Made by a program: the position numbers and the translations under genes
Part shown: one piece after another, positions 41,340 to 51,265 of the stretch
How positions within the stretch are numbered: position 1 is the stretch's first letter
Layout: every line of letters begins with the position of its first letter
Notes under the pieces: generated by a model
Database searches by the model: none
Told to the model about the DNA's origin: nothing
What the model saw: only the letters and a program-made list of their open reading frames with translations
NCBI GenBank assembly: GCA_936924635.1
Contig: CAKZHP010000051.1
Span: 1 to 53,062, forward strand
From: an uncultured Propionibacteriaceae bacterium
GTDB taxonomy: Bacteria; Actinomycetota; Actinomycetes; Propionibacteriales; Propionibacteriaceae
Length of the DNA: 53,062 bases
Direction of reading: 5' to 3'

Positions 41340-43790
41340 ATGACCTGCCTGCTCTGCTCTGGCCCCGTCGAGGTGGTGCTCGACCTCGGCGAGCAGCCCT
41401 CGGCGCGGCACTTCCCGCGGCCTGGCGACCCCGGGCCTGACCCCGCGTACGGGCTGGCGCTCGGTCTGTGCACCGAGTGCGGCCTGGCCCAGCTGATGGC
41501 CGACGACACCGACGAGCCCGAGGTCGCGGTGCCGGAGCCGCAGGCCGTACGCGACCAGGCGGCCGCCGCCGTCGCCGACCTGACGGGTCTCGGGCTGCTC
41601 GACGGCCGGCGCACGGTGCGCGAGTTCGGCTCCCCGCACGGTGGCTCCTGGCTGCCGCACCTGCCCGGCCTCACCCCGGTCGACGGGGAGGCCGACCTGG
41701 TCGTCGACAGCCTGGGGCTGATGCACGACCGGTCCGTACGTGCCGCGGTCGCCCAGCGCGCCGACGCCCTCGCCGAGGGTGGCGTCCTGGTGCTGCTCGT
41801 CCAGCCGCTCGGCGACATCGTCGACAACCGGCAGTGGACGGCGCTGCGCCACGGCCACCATGCGTACTTCTCGCTCACCTCGCTGCGCCACGCTCTCGCC
41901 ACCGCGGGCCTCACACCGACCACGGTGCTGCGCTACGACCTGTACGGGGGCTGCGCCGTGGTCGTCGCCACCCGTGACGGCTCCCCCGACGACGCCCTCA
42001 CCGGTGCGTACGCCGCCGAGGCCGACCGTGGCCTCACCACGCCCGCCGGCCTCGCTCCCCTGACCGAGGCCGTCGCCACCGGCCTGGACCACCTGCGCTC
42101 CTACCTCACCGAGCGGCGCGACAGCGGCACGGCCCTGTACGCGTACGGTGCCGCCTCTCGCGCCATCGCCGAGCTGGCCATGGTGAGCGACCTCGCCGGC
42201 GCCATCGCCGCCGTCGCCGACGCCTCCCCTGCCAAGCAGGCGCGCGCGCTGCCGGGGAGCCGCATCCCCGTGATCGCCCCCGACGACCTGCTCGCCGCCG
42301 ACCCCGAGGAGGTGCTGCTGCTGCTCCCCGACCTGCAGGCGGAGGTGCTGGCGGCCTACCCCGCGCTGGCGGGCCGCCTGGTCACGGCGACACCGCGCGG
42401 CGTCGCCCTCCCCTCCACGGACATCGCGTCCTGGCCCCGCTCGGTCGAGGCCCAGGCCCGGCTGCACACCCTGGTGCCCGGGGGCGCCCACACCTATGCA
42501 CGGGGTCCCGACCAGTACCCCGAGCAGGCGCCCGTGGTGCTCGTCCGCGGCCGCGGCGCGCAGGTCTGGGACGTCGACAACCACTCCTATGTCGAGTACG
42601 GGATCGGGCTGCGCGCGGTCACGCTGGGGCACCGTCATCCGCGCGTCGACCAGGCCGTACGCACCGCCCTGCGCGACGGTGTCAACTTCTCCCGCCCCAC
42701 GCTGCTGGAGGCCGAGGTGGCCGAGCGTTTCCTCAGCCACCTGTCCGGCGCCGACCGCGTGAAGTTCGCCAAGAACGGCTCCGACGTGACCACGGCGGCG
42801 GTGAAGCTGGCCCGCGCCGCCACCGGCCGGCAGAAGCTGGTGATCTGCGACCAGTCGTTCTTCTCGGTCGACGACTGGTGGATCGCGCACTCCGACATGG
42901 ACGCCGGCACCGCACCGGCCGAGCGCGCCGCGGGCACCCTGGTGCCGTACGACGACCTCGATGCCGTCACCGCCTTGGTCGAGCAGGGCGACGTGGCCGC
43001 CGTGGTGCTGCAGCCGGAGACGGCCACCGCCGAGCCCTCACCGGGCTACCTGGAGGGGCTGCGTGCGCTCTGCGACCGCACCGGCACCGTGCTGGTCTTC
43101 GACGAGATCATCACCGGCTACCGCTGGCACGTCGGCGGGGTGCAGACGCTGCGCGGGGTGACGCCCGACCTCAGCTGCTGGGCGAAGGGCATCGGCAACG
43201 GGTACGCGATCAGCGCCCTCGCCGGCCGGGCCGACCTCATGGACCTCGGCGGTCTCGGCACCGACCGGGCACGCCCGTTCCTGGTCTCCACGACGTACGG
43301 ACCGGAGTCGGTCGGCCTGGCCGCGCTGCGGGCGGTGATCGCCGAGCACGAGGCCGGGGACCCGATCGCGCAGATCCGCGCCGCCGGGCAGCGCCTCGCC
43401 GACGGCATGAACGCGGTCGTCGCCGACGCCGGCCTCAGCGACCAGCTGGCCGCGTACGGCAACCCGGTCTGCCTGATGTTCTCCACCAAGGACGCCGAGG
43501 GTCAGCCGTCGCAGGCGATGCGCACCGTCTTCATGCAAGGGCTGCTCCGCCACGGGGTGCTGGCCCAGTCCTGGGTCACCTGCGCCGCGCACACCGACGC
43601 CGACGTGGACCACACGGTGGAGGCCGTGCGCCGCAGCCTCCCCGACTACGCGCGCGCGCTGAGCGACGGGCCGGAGTCGGTGCTCACCGGCCGTCCGGTC
43701 GCCCCGGCGCTGCGCCGCTACGCCGAGCCGCGCCGGCTCACGGGCGCCAGGTCCGCCAGCGCGCCCGCAGGTAGTGGAACGGGCCGGTGA
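41340..43790 (+). CDS. Fusion: degenerate C-methyltransferase domain plus class III aminotransferase
   Basis: 816 aa. Residues 1-380 copy the layout of zinc-dependent sugar C-methyltransferases: Cys3, Cys6, Cys44 and Cys47, a SAM-domain-like part, and a Methyltransf_14-like end (ALYAYGAASRAIAEL). But the SAM loop is altered (VREFGSPHGGSW in place of an E-x-G-x-N-D-G form) and the catalytic YHEH is RHGH (170-173). Residues about 390-800 are a class III PLP aminotransferase of the glutamate-1-semialdehyde-aminomutase type: VPGGAHTYARG, FAKNGSDVTTAAVKLA, FDEIITGYRWH, and CWAKGIGNG with the PLP Lys616. The aminotransferase probably installs an amino group on a keto sugar; the first domain is probably a binding platform. 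The last 53 bp overlap the convergent glycosyltransferase gene. Confidence 0.85.
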   Translation: MTCLLCSGPVEVVLDLGEQPSARHFPRPGDPGPDPAYGLALGLCTECGLAQLMADDTDEPEVAVPEPQAVRDQAAAAVADLTGLGLLDGRRTVREFGSPHGGSWLPHLPGLTPVDGEADLVVDSLGLMHDRSVRAAVAQRADALAEGGVLVLLVQPLGDIVDNRQWTALRHGHHAYFSLTSLRHALATAGLTPTTVLRYDLYGGCAVVVATRDGSPDDALTGAYAAEADRGLTTPAGLAPLTEAVATGLDHLRSYLTERRDSGTALYAYGAASRAIAELAMVSDLAGAIAAVADASPAKQARALPGSRIPVIAPDDLLAADPEEVLLLLPDLQAEVLAAYPALAGRLVTATPRGVALPSTDIASWPRSVEAQARLHTLVPGGAHTYARGPDQYPEQAPVVLVRGRGAQVWDVDNHSYVEYGIGLRAVTLGHRHPRVDQAVRTALRDGVNFSRPTLLEAEVAERFLSHLSGADRVKFAKNGSDVTTAAVKLARAATGRQKLVICDQSFFSVDDWWIAHSDMDAGTAPAERAAGTLVPYDDLDAVTALVEQGDVAAVVLQPETATAEPSPGYLEGLRALCDRTGTVLVFDEIITGYRWHVGGVQTLRGVTPDLSCWAKGIGNGYAISALAGRADLMDLGGLGTDRARPFLVSTTYGPESVGLAALRAVIAEHEAGDPIAQIRAAGQRLADGMNAVVADAGLSDQLAAYGNPVCLMFSTKDAEGQPSQAMRTVFMQGLLRHGVLAQSWVTCAAHTDADVDHTVEAVRRSLPDYARALSDGPESVLTGRPVAPALRRYAEPRRLTGARSASAPAGSGTGR

Positions 43791-44970
43791 CGATGCTCCG
43801 TCGCTCCAGCCGCCCCAGCCGCTCGGCGTACCCCGCGGGCAACCCCTCCGCGGAGCGGGCCCGGCGCGCGTTGGCTCCCCGGGCGAGCGCCCTGATGCGC
43901 ACGAAGGCCGCCGGTGCGAGCGGCAGCGCCCACCGCAGCATCGACGGGGTGAGCGCGATCTTCGTCAGCCAGGCGCCCAGGCCGCGGCCGTACCCGATGG
44001 CCTGCGCCGCCAGCGCCTCGGGGGTGTCGCGGTGCCGGTGCCAGGCGACGGCACCCGGCTCGACCGCCAGGGCGTACCCGGCCAGCAGCATGCGCACGAA
44101 CAGGTCGATGTCCTCCCCGCCCTTGGTGGGCTGGCCGCCGCCGAGCGCCAGGTCGGTGGCACCGATCCGCTCGTACGCGTCGCGGCGCACGGCCATGCTC
44201 GCGCCCGTGCCGTACGCGCCGACCTGGAACGGGAACAGCGGCACGTCCGGTGGCGGCTCAGACAACCGGAAGACGCGCGGCCGGTCGGCATCCGCCCAGG
44301 TCACGCGCTGGTCGAACCAGGCCTGCGTCTGCGTACGGATCTCACCCGACGGCACCAGGCTGCACACCATCGCGACGTCCGGCGCCCGGTCGAACCCCTG
44401 GGCCAGACCCATCAACCAGTGCCGGTCGACCACCACGTCGTCGTCGACGAAGGCGACGTGGTCGTGAACGGCCGCTCGCACACCGCGGTTGCGGGCCCGC
44501 GAGACGCCAGGTCGCGGCTCGACGATGCACCGGACGCGCGGGTCAGGGTGGGTGCGAACCGTCTCCACCGTCTCGGTGGACTGCGACCCGTTGTCGACCA
44601 CCACGACCTCGAAGCGGGGGTAGTCGCAGGCCAGCACCGCGTCGATCGCCTGCCGCAGCAGAGCGGGGCGGTCTCTGGTCGCGATCACCACGCTCATGGG
44701 GGGCGTGGCGGGGTCAGCCAGCGTCTCCCCCTCGGGCAACCCCGAGATGGCGTCGGCAAGGTCCGCCACCGCCACCGAGCCCTCGACGACCGGCACCTGG
44801 ACGAAACCGCGGAAGGCGCGACCGGCGCGGACGAGGAAGCGGGCGTGGCGATACCCGTCGGCGTCGGCCAGCTCGAGACGGGCCTGCGCGGGGGCGGCGG
44901 CCACCTCGGTAGAATCGACCTCGCCGATCCAGACGGCCTCCGGCCAGCCAGGCCTCCCGTCGCTACTCAT
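43738..44970 (-). CDS. GT2 family glycosyltransferase with N-terminal extension
   Basis: 410 aa from the ATG at 44968-44970; a GTG 15 nt upstream is an alternative start and neither has a clear ribosome site. An N-terminal region of about 90 residues (ARLELADADGYRHARFLVR...) precedes the GT2 domain. The GT2 domain has MSVVIATRDRPALLRQAI, VVVDNGS, RPGVSRARNRG, and the DxD-type FVDDDVVVD. The acceptor half includes FQVGAYGTGASMAVRRDAY and GGEDIDLFVRML. This layout is seen in actinobacterial exopolysaccharide glycosyltransferases. It is transcribed away from the membrane-protein gene, with about 100 nt between the two starts. Confidence 0.84.
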   Translation of the reverse strand: MSSDGRPGWPEAVWIGEVDSTEVAAAPAQARLELADADGYRHARFLVRAGRAFRGFVQVPVVEGSVAVADLADAISGLPEGETLADPATPPMSVVIATRDRPALLRQAIDAVLACDYPRFEVVVVDNGSQSTETVETVRTHPDPRVRCIVEPRPGVSRARNRGVRAAVHDHVAFVDDDVVVDRHWLMGLAQGFDRAPDVAMVCSLVPSGEIRTQTQAWFDQRVTWADADRPRVFRLSEPPPDVPLFPFQVGAYGTGASMAVRRDAYERIGATDLALGGGQPTKGGEDIDLFVRMLLAGYALAVEPGAVAWHRHRDTPEALAAQAIGYGRGLGAWLTKIALTPSMLRWALPLAPAAFVRIRALARGANARRARSAEGLPAGYAERLGRLERRSIVTGPFHYLRARWRTWRP

Positions 44971-45071
44971 CGGCCGCTGAAGCACACGGCGACCCTACCG
45001 GACATGACGGGGACCCCCTTCGTCGTGGTGGCGGTGGGATGCGGGACCCGTGCACCGGGCGGAAGGGACAC

Positions 45072-47201
45072 ATGACCACCGGAAACCTCGTGGCAGACAA
45101 CGGCCACGCAGCGGGGCCTGCCGACGACGCGCAGCCGCAGCCGCCCGCCCTCGACCTCACCACGGAGGTCTCCGGGCAGCGCTCCTGGCTGGGCCTTCTC
45201 GGCGCCGTCCTCGGCCTGGTCGCGGCCCTGGCGACGCTCGTCGGCGTGCACGGCGGTCTGGCGGGCCTGGTCGTCGCCGTGGCCCTCCACACGCTGCCTG
45301 GTCTGGCCGTGGGCCTCCTCGCGCGCCTCGACGGTCTGGCGCTCACCCTGGCGTCGTTCGTCGGCAGCCTGGCCGTGCTGATCCTGACCTCGCTGCCCCT
45401 GGCGCTCACCGGTGCCTGGCACCCTCGTCCACTGGCCATCGCCCTCCTGGTGGCGTCGGCCGCAGCGGGCGGGTGGGTCGCCTGGCGGGAACCCCGGCGT
45501 CTCGACCTGGGCCTGCTGCGGCGCTCGGCCGCCGGGGTCGTCGGCCCGGTCGGGCTGGCTGCCGTCGGCTACCTGCTGGCGCTGGTTACCGCGGCCGCCA
45601 AGGCGCAGCCGCCGGCGTACCTGGGCGCCGCCTGGGCGGCCGGCCCGCTCTGGCTCCTCGGGCTGGCCGTGCTGGTCTTCGCCGTCACCTGGGCGTTCTC
45701 CGGGGGCAGAGGCCTCGGCTGGACGGTCCTGCTGCTGACGACGCTCGCCCCCATGACGCAGGTCGTCATGTACCACCTGCCGACCGTGCAGGTCGCCGCC
45801 CGCCACGTGGGCGTCGCGGAGCTCTTGATCAGCCAGGGATACCTCGACCGCAAAGCCAGCATCTACCAGGCCTGGGCAGGGCTGTTCGCCTCCGGGGCCC
45901 TGGTGAAGCAGGCCGCCGGCTGGTCCGACCTGCTGCCGTACGCGGCGGTCTTCGGCGCTGTCGCCGCCGGCATCAACTGCCTCGTGATCACGGTGCTCGC
46001 CCGCCACTTCGTCACCGAAGAGCGTGCCTGGTGGTCGGCCCTGGTGTTCGGTCTCGGCTCGAGCCTGACGACGAGCTTCTACGCTCCGCAGGTGGCAGGC
46101 TTCGGGTTCGTGATGCTGGCGGTCGCCCTGCTGCTGGCCAACGGCACCTCGTTCAGCGGGGCGCGGCTCGCCGCGGTGCTGACCCTCACCACCGCCACCG
46201 CGGTGACTCATCAGCTCAGCCCGTACCTGGCCTTCCTGATCTGCGTCGCGCTCGCGGTGACCCGGGTGCTCAGGCCCCGGTGGGCCCCGCTGCTGCTGAT
46301 CACCCCCGCCGGCATCTGGGCGCTGCTCAACCGCGGCGTGGTCAGCTCCTTCGTCTCGGCCGACGAGGTCTTCAACATCCTCGCCAACCTGAGGCCTCCC
46401 GCCCGGCCGAGCTCGACGTCGCTGAGCCTGGACATGATCAACCGGATCACCTTCTACGTGCCGGCCGCGGCTCTGGTCGTGATCGGTGTCGCGGCGCTGG
46501 TCGCACTGGTCCGCCACCGCAGCCGCACCACCTTGGCCCTCACCCTTGCCGCCGCCAGCCCCCTGGGTCTGTTCGCGGCGTCGGCGTACGGCTCCGAGGG
46601 CATCTTCCGGGTCGCCCTGTTCGCGCTGCCGTGGTTGGCGATCCTGGGCTCGCTGAACCTGCCCCCCGCCGGGCGCCGGTTCTGGACGGTGGTCTGGCAC
46701 CCCGAGCGTACCGCCGCCACCGTCCTGCTCGCCCTGGTGTTCGTCGTCGGCACGACCGGGATGGACTACACGCGGGTGATGCGCTCGGGGAACGTGGCTG
46801 CCGCCCGGTGGCTGGAGTCCACGGTGCCGCCGGACTCGGAGGTGTTCATGCTCGGCACCGACCTCGCGGAGCCGATGTTCGTCAGCGGCCGCGAGATCGC
46901 CTACATCTCGCGCGAGACGCTCCTGTCGGGCAGGACCACACAGATCTACCCGGCGGAGACCGGCGCCGCCTACGACCCGCAGGCCGACCTGGCGATGCTC
47001 ATGAAGGCCTGGCAGGCAGAGCCGGGCAAGACGAAGTTCGTCCTCGCCACCGACTCCATGCGGGTCTTCGACGAGCGGTACGGCCAGCAGCTGGCCGACG
47101 ACCAGATCAGGCTCGAGGCCGCACTGCGCGCCACCCCCGGGGTGACCGTGGTGTACGAGGAGCCCGGGGTCACCGTCTACCGCCTCCCGGAGGCGCGATG
47201 A
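45072..47201 (+). CDS. Large multi-spanning membrane protein of the glycan cluster
   Basis: 709 aa with about 12-14 hydrophobic segments from residue 45 to about 580, then a soluble C-terminal domain outside or inside the membrane (AARWLESTVPPDSEVFMLGTD, YRLPEAR end). The ATG at 45072 follows GGAAGGGA; the frame is open further upstream without signals. The topology resembles GT-C-type or polymerase-like membrane proteins; I see no certain catalytic motif. Placed before a GT14-like transferase and a flippase and coupled to the former (ATGA), it is a good candidate for the polymerase or a membrane glycosyltransferase of the pathway (inference). Confidence 0.78.
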   Translation: MTTGNLVADNGHAAGPADDAQPQPPALDLTTEVSGQRSWLGLLGAVLGLVAALATLVGVHGGLAGLVVAVALHTLPGLAVGLLARLDGLALTLASFVGSLAVLILTSLPLALTGAWHPRPLAIALLVASAAAGGWVAWREPRRLDLGLLRRSAAGVVGPVGLAAVGYLLALVTAAAKAQPPAYLGAAWAAGPLWLLGLAVLVFAVTWAFSGGRGLGWTVLLLTTLAPMTQVVMYHLPTVQVAARHVGVAELLISQGYLDRKASIYQAWAGLFASGALVKQAAGWSDLLPYAAVFGAVAAGINCLVITVLARHFVTEERAWWSALVFGLGSSLTTSFYAPQVAGFGFVMLAVALLLANGTSFSGARLAAVLTLTTATAVTHQLSPYLAFLICVALAVTRVLRPRWAPLLLITPAGIWALLNRGVVSSFVSADEVFNILANLRPPARPSSTSLSLDMINRITFYVPAAALVVIGVAALVALVRHRSRTTLALTLAAASPLGLFAASAYGSEGIFRVALFALPWLAILGSLNLPPAGRRFWTVVWHPERTAATVLLALVFVVGTTGMDYTRVMRSGNVAAARWLESTVPPDSEVFMLGTDLAEPMFVSGREIAYISRETLLSGRTTQIYPAETGAAYDPQADLAMLMKAWQAEPGKTKFVLATDSMRVFDERYGQQLADDQIRLEAALRATPGVTVVYEEPGVTVYRLPEAR

Positions 47202-48058
47202 GCGTCGCCGTCGTCGTCGTCGCCCACGACAAGCCGGGCCACCTCCACCGGCTGATCGGGGCTCTCGGCGGGCTGCCGGTCTTCCTCCACGTCGACGCGG
47301 GCACACCCGACGACGTGCACGCGGAGATGACCGCGGGGCTGCCCGAGTCCGTGCGGCTGCTGCCGCGGGTGCGCTGCGGGTGGGCAGGGTTCGGTGTCGT
47401 GCAGGCCGAGCTCGCCGGCTACCGGGCAGCGCTGGCCGAGACCGACGCGGAGCACATCCTCCTGATGACCGGTGCCGACTACCCCCTCCAGCCCGCCGAC
47501 CGGCTCGTCGACCGGCTCGCGGGGCTGCGGAGGGCCTCGTGGGCCGACGTGGAGACGCTGCCGATCGCTGACTGGGGCCCGATGCGGGGCTATGACCGGT
47601 TCGTGTTCCGCAACCGCGTGGAGGGGAGGCGCCGGATCTGGTCACCGGTCCCTCGCCGCTTGCCCTCGGGGATCCGGCCCGCCGGCGGCGCGCAGACGAA
47701 GATCCTGGCCCGTCATCACGTGACGCAGCTGCTGTCGATCCTCGACGAGCGCCCCGACCTGCTGAGGTTCTTCCGCGAGGCGTGGGCGCCCGACGAGGTG
47801 ATGCTGCCCTCGATCCTCACCTCTCCTGAGCTCGGCATGGACTGGCCCAGCAGCCACGTGCGGGGTGACCACGCGTGGTTCATCGACTGGGGCCAGAAGC
47901 CGAGCCCTAACCCGAGGTGGCTCGACGAGTCCGACCTGCCCGCCCTGCGCGCCGCCCGTACCCGGCCGAGCGCCCCGGCGCTGTTCGCCCGCAAGTTCTC
48001 CGAGGACTCCCACCAGGTGCTCGACCGCATCGAGGACGAGCTGTGGCCCCTGCCATGA
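47198..48058 (+). CDS. Beta-1,6-N-acetylglucosaminyltransferase-like protein (GT14, core-2/I-branching type)
   Basis: 286 aa. VAVVVVAHDKPGHLHRLIGAL at the N-terminus, FLHVDAGT, RCGWAGFGVVQAELAGYRAAL and HILLMTGADYPLQP are hallmark segments of the core-2/I-branching (GT14) family, followed by APDEVMLPSIL. These are single-domain transferases that add a beta-linked branch sugar without a DxD motif. The reading frame is continuous with non-coding upstream sequence, so it is easily missed; the ATG at 47198 overlaps the preceding stop (ATGA), and the end overlaps the flippase start in the same way. Confidence 0.83.
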   Translation: MSVAVVVVAHDKPGHLHRLIGALGGLPVFLHVDAGTPDDVHAEMTAGLPESVRLLPRVRCGWAGFGVVQAELAGYRAALAETDAEHILLMTGADYPLQPADRLVDRLAGLRRASWADVETLPIADWGPMRGYDRFVFRNRVEGRRRIWSPVPRRLPSGIRPAGGAQTKILARHHVTQLLSILDERPDLLRFFREAWAPDEVMLPSILTSPELGMDWPSSHVRGDHAWFIDWGQKPSPNPRWLDESDLPALRAARTRPSAPALFARKFSEDSHQVLDRIEDELWPLP

Positions 48059-49478
48059 CCGAGCCCGACGCTGGTCCCCGCGGTCAGACCTCCGACCTCT
48101 TCGGCCGGGGGATGATCTACGTCGTCATCTGGTCGATGCAGATGGTGGTGGCCACGGTGGTCTCGCCGGTGCTCGCGCACACACTGCCCGTCCCGGCGTT
48201 CGGCGCCCTGGCCGCGGCCATCGCGCTCTACCAGCTGCTCATCACCGTGACCGTCTTCGGGCTCGACCAGGCGTTGGAGATGCAGCGGGTCGAGGACCCC
48301 GACGCCACCCGCGCCCGCGGCCTGCTGGGCGCAGGGCTGCTGCTGGCGCTCGTGGTGACCGGGGCCGTCGCGCTCGCCTCCCCCTGGTGGGGCCCGCAGC
48401 TCGGCTTCAGCAGCTCAGCCCTGGTGCTCATCACGCTCGGCTGGACGGCGCCGGGTGCCGGCGTGCTGCTGGTGCTGTCGTTGCTGCAGGCCGAGGACCG
48501 GCTCGGCAGGTTCGCCACGGTGTCGCTGATCTCCACCGTGGGCAGCCAGGTGATCGGCATCGGCCTGCTGTTCGTGTGGGAGCGGACCGCAGAGGTGTAC
48601 GCGCTGGGAGGCGTCGCCGGTCAGGTGACCGCGCTGGTCCTGGGCCTGGTGTGGACCAGGCCACGTCTGGCCGGCGTGCTCGACACGGCGACGCTGCGGC
48701 GCGCCCTGCAGCTCGGCGTCCCGCTCGTGCTGACGGGCCTGTCGACGTTCCTGCTCAGCGCGGGCGACCGGTTCGTGATCCAGCGGTTGCTGGGTGCCGA
48801 GCAGGTGGCTCGCTACCAGGTCGCGTTCACGGTCGGCAACGTCGTCACCCTCATGCTCACGTTCACCAACCGGGCCTGGCTGCCACGCCTGAAGAGCGTG
48901 GTCGACGAGGCCGAGCGGTGGCGCGTGGTCACCGCGTCGCGCGACGGCGTGTACGCCCTGGTGTCGTGGGCCGTGCTCGGCATCACCGTCGCCGCCCCCG
49001 CCCTGCTGCGCGTCTTCGCCCCGGCCTCGTACGGGCAGGAGGACCTGGTCTCGGTCGTCGCCGTCGTCGGCCTGGCGGCCTTCCCGGTGGCGGCCGCTGC
49101 GGCCAGCGGCCAGATGCTGGTGACCATGCGCTGGTCGGCGCCGCTGGCGTGGGCCTCGGTGGCCGCCGTGGTCGTGAAGCTGGTGCTGACCTTCCTGCTC
49201 ATCACCCGTTTCGGCCTCGACGGCGTGGCGGTGGCTACGTTCGGGGCCTTGCTGGCCCAGGCGGCCGTGCTGCGCCTGGCGGTGAGCCGGAGGCACGCGC
49301 CGCGCGGGACGTCACGCCAGACGCTGCTCGTCATCCTGCTCTCCGTCGCGGGCTGCGTGGCGTCGGTCCTCGCCCCGCAGACACTGGCCTGGAACATCGG
49401 CCGGTTCGCGCTGGCCTGCCTGTGCCTGATCCCCTTCTTCCTCGCCCTGCGACGCCTCCAGCGCGAAGAGCCGGGGTC

Positions 49479-49482
<4 letters not shown>
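48055..49482 (+). CDS. Wzx-like polysaccharide flippase
   Basis: 475 aa with about 12-14 membrane helices of the MOP/MATE superfamily (GRGMIYVVIWSMQMVVATVVSPVLAH at the start). ALEMQRVEDPD and SAGDRFVIQRLLGAEQVARYQVAFTVGN are typical of oligosaccharide flippases, and a basic C-terminus follows. It should move the lipid-linked repeat unit across the cytoplasmic membrane. The ATG at 48055 sits in the stop of the GT14-like gene (ATGA); a much longer open frame upstream is antisense-free shadow of that gene. Its stop overlaps the GH16 gene start (GTGA at 49479-49482). Confidence 0.88.
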
Positions 49483-50296
<814 letters not shown>

Positions 50297-50312
<16 letters not shown>

Positions 50313-51148
50313 CCGTCGCGGCTGCGTGGGGGCAGGTGAGTCCACGTCCACTGCCGCGCCGCCCAGGCCCACCAGGAGAGGCGCGCGGCCAGGGTCAGCC
50401 GACGCTGGGCACGCGGCTCGATCCCGTACGCGGGTGTCTCGGCGACCCGCTCGACGAACCGCAGGTTCTCCCTGAACTGCGCCTGGTTGTGCCGGCTGGA
50501 GAGGGAGTCGGTCCAGACGCGGAACGCGGCCAGGGACTCGGGCTGGCCCAGCATGTCCCCCCGCGACAGGAGCCGCAGCCACAGGTCGATGTCCATGGGG
50601 TAGACCGACGTGCCGTCCCAGCCGCCGACCGCGGCGGCGTCAGCACGACGGAACATCACGCTCGCCGACTCGCCGATGGGGTTGATGCCGAACGACACGA
50701 TCGCTCTGGCCACGTCGGTGGCGGTCTGGCGACCCAGCAGCTCATGGAGCCCCGTCGCGGCGGCGAGCGTGGCGCCGGTGCCGTCGATGAAATCGCGCCG
50801 GCTCGCCACCAGCGCGATGGTCGGGTCGGCCAGGACGGCCGCCTGCGACGAGAGGCTGCGGGGGTGGATCAGGTCGTCGGCGCAGACGACCTTGACGTAG
50901 TCGCCGCGCGCCTCGTCGAGCACCAGCTGCCAGTTCTCGGCCAGCGGCACGGTCTCCTCCGCGCGCACGTAGCGGATGCGCGGGTCGTCGAACGCGGCGA
51001 CGACGCGGTCGGTGCCGTCGGTGGACCCGTTGTCGCGCACCACGACCTCGAAGTCCGGGTGGTCTGAGGCCAGCACCGACCGCAGCGTCGCAGCGAGCAT
51101 CTCACCGCCCTGGTACGACGGGATGCACACCGACACCTGTGGCGCCAC
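50297..51148 (-). CDS. GT2 family glycosyltransferase
   Basis: 283 aa from a GTG at 51146-51148, chosen because GGAAGGGG precedes it and the family N-terminus follows (VSVCIPSYQGGEML); a GTG 21 nt upstream is also open. GT2 motifs are VVVRDNGSTDGT, YVKVVCADDLIHP (DxD region) and ESASVMFRRADAAAVGGWD, with DIDLWLRLL in the acceptor half. No membrane helix is evident. It lies on the minus strand between the two GH16-fold genes and is divergent from the second by 117 nt. Acts presumably on the same glycan. Confidence 0.86.
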
Positions 51149-51265
51149 GCCACGCCCCCTTCCGACCACGACTCCCCCGAGTCTGAGGGTCCGCTCATAA
51201 TCCTCGCGGCCGCCCCTGGCCGATCTTACCGTGTTTTCGTCGGCCCACTCCCAGGGGGGAAATCA

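Noticed and set aside
45050..48058. A single 1002-residue frame
   Set aside because: Only the last 286 residues (from 47198) look like protein. The first part is a shifted shadow of the membrane-protein gene, and the ATGA overlap marks the true start. The same reasoning rejects the 815-residue frame ending at 50312.
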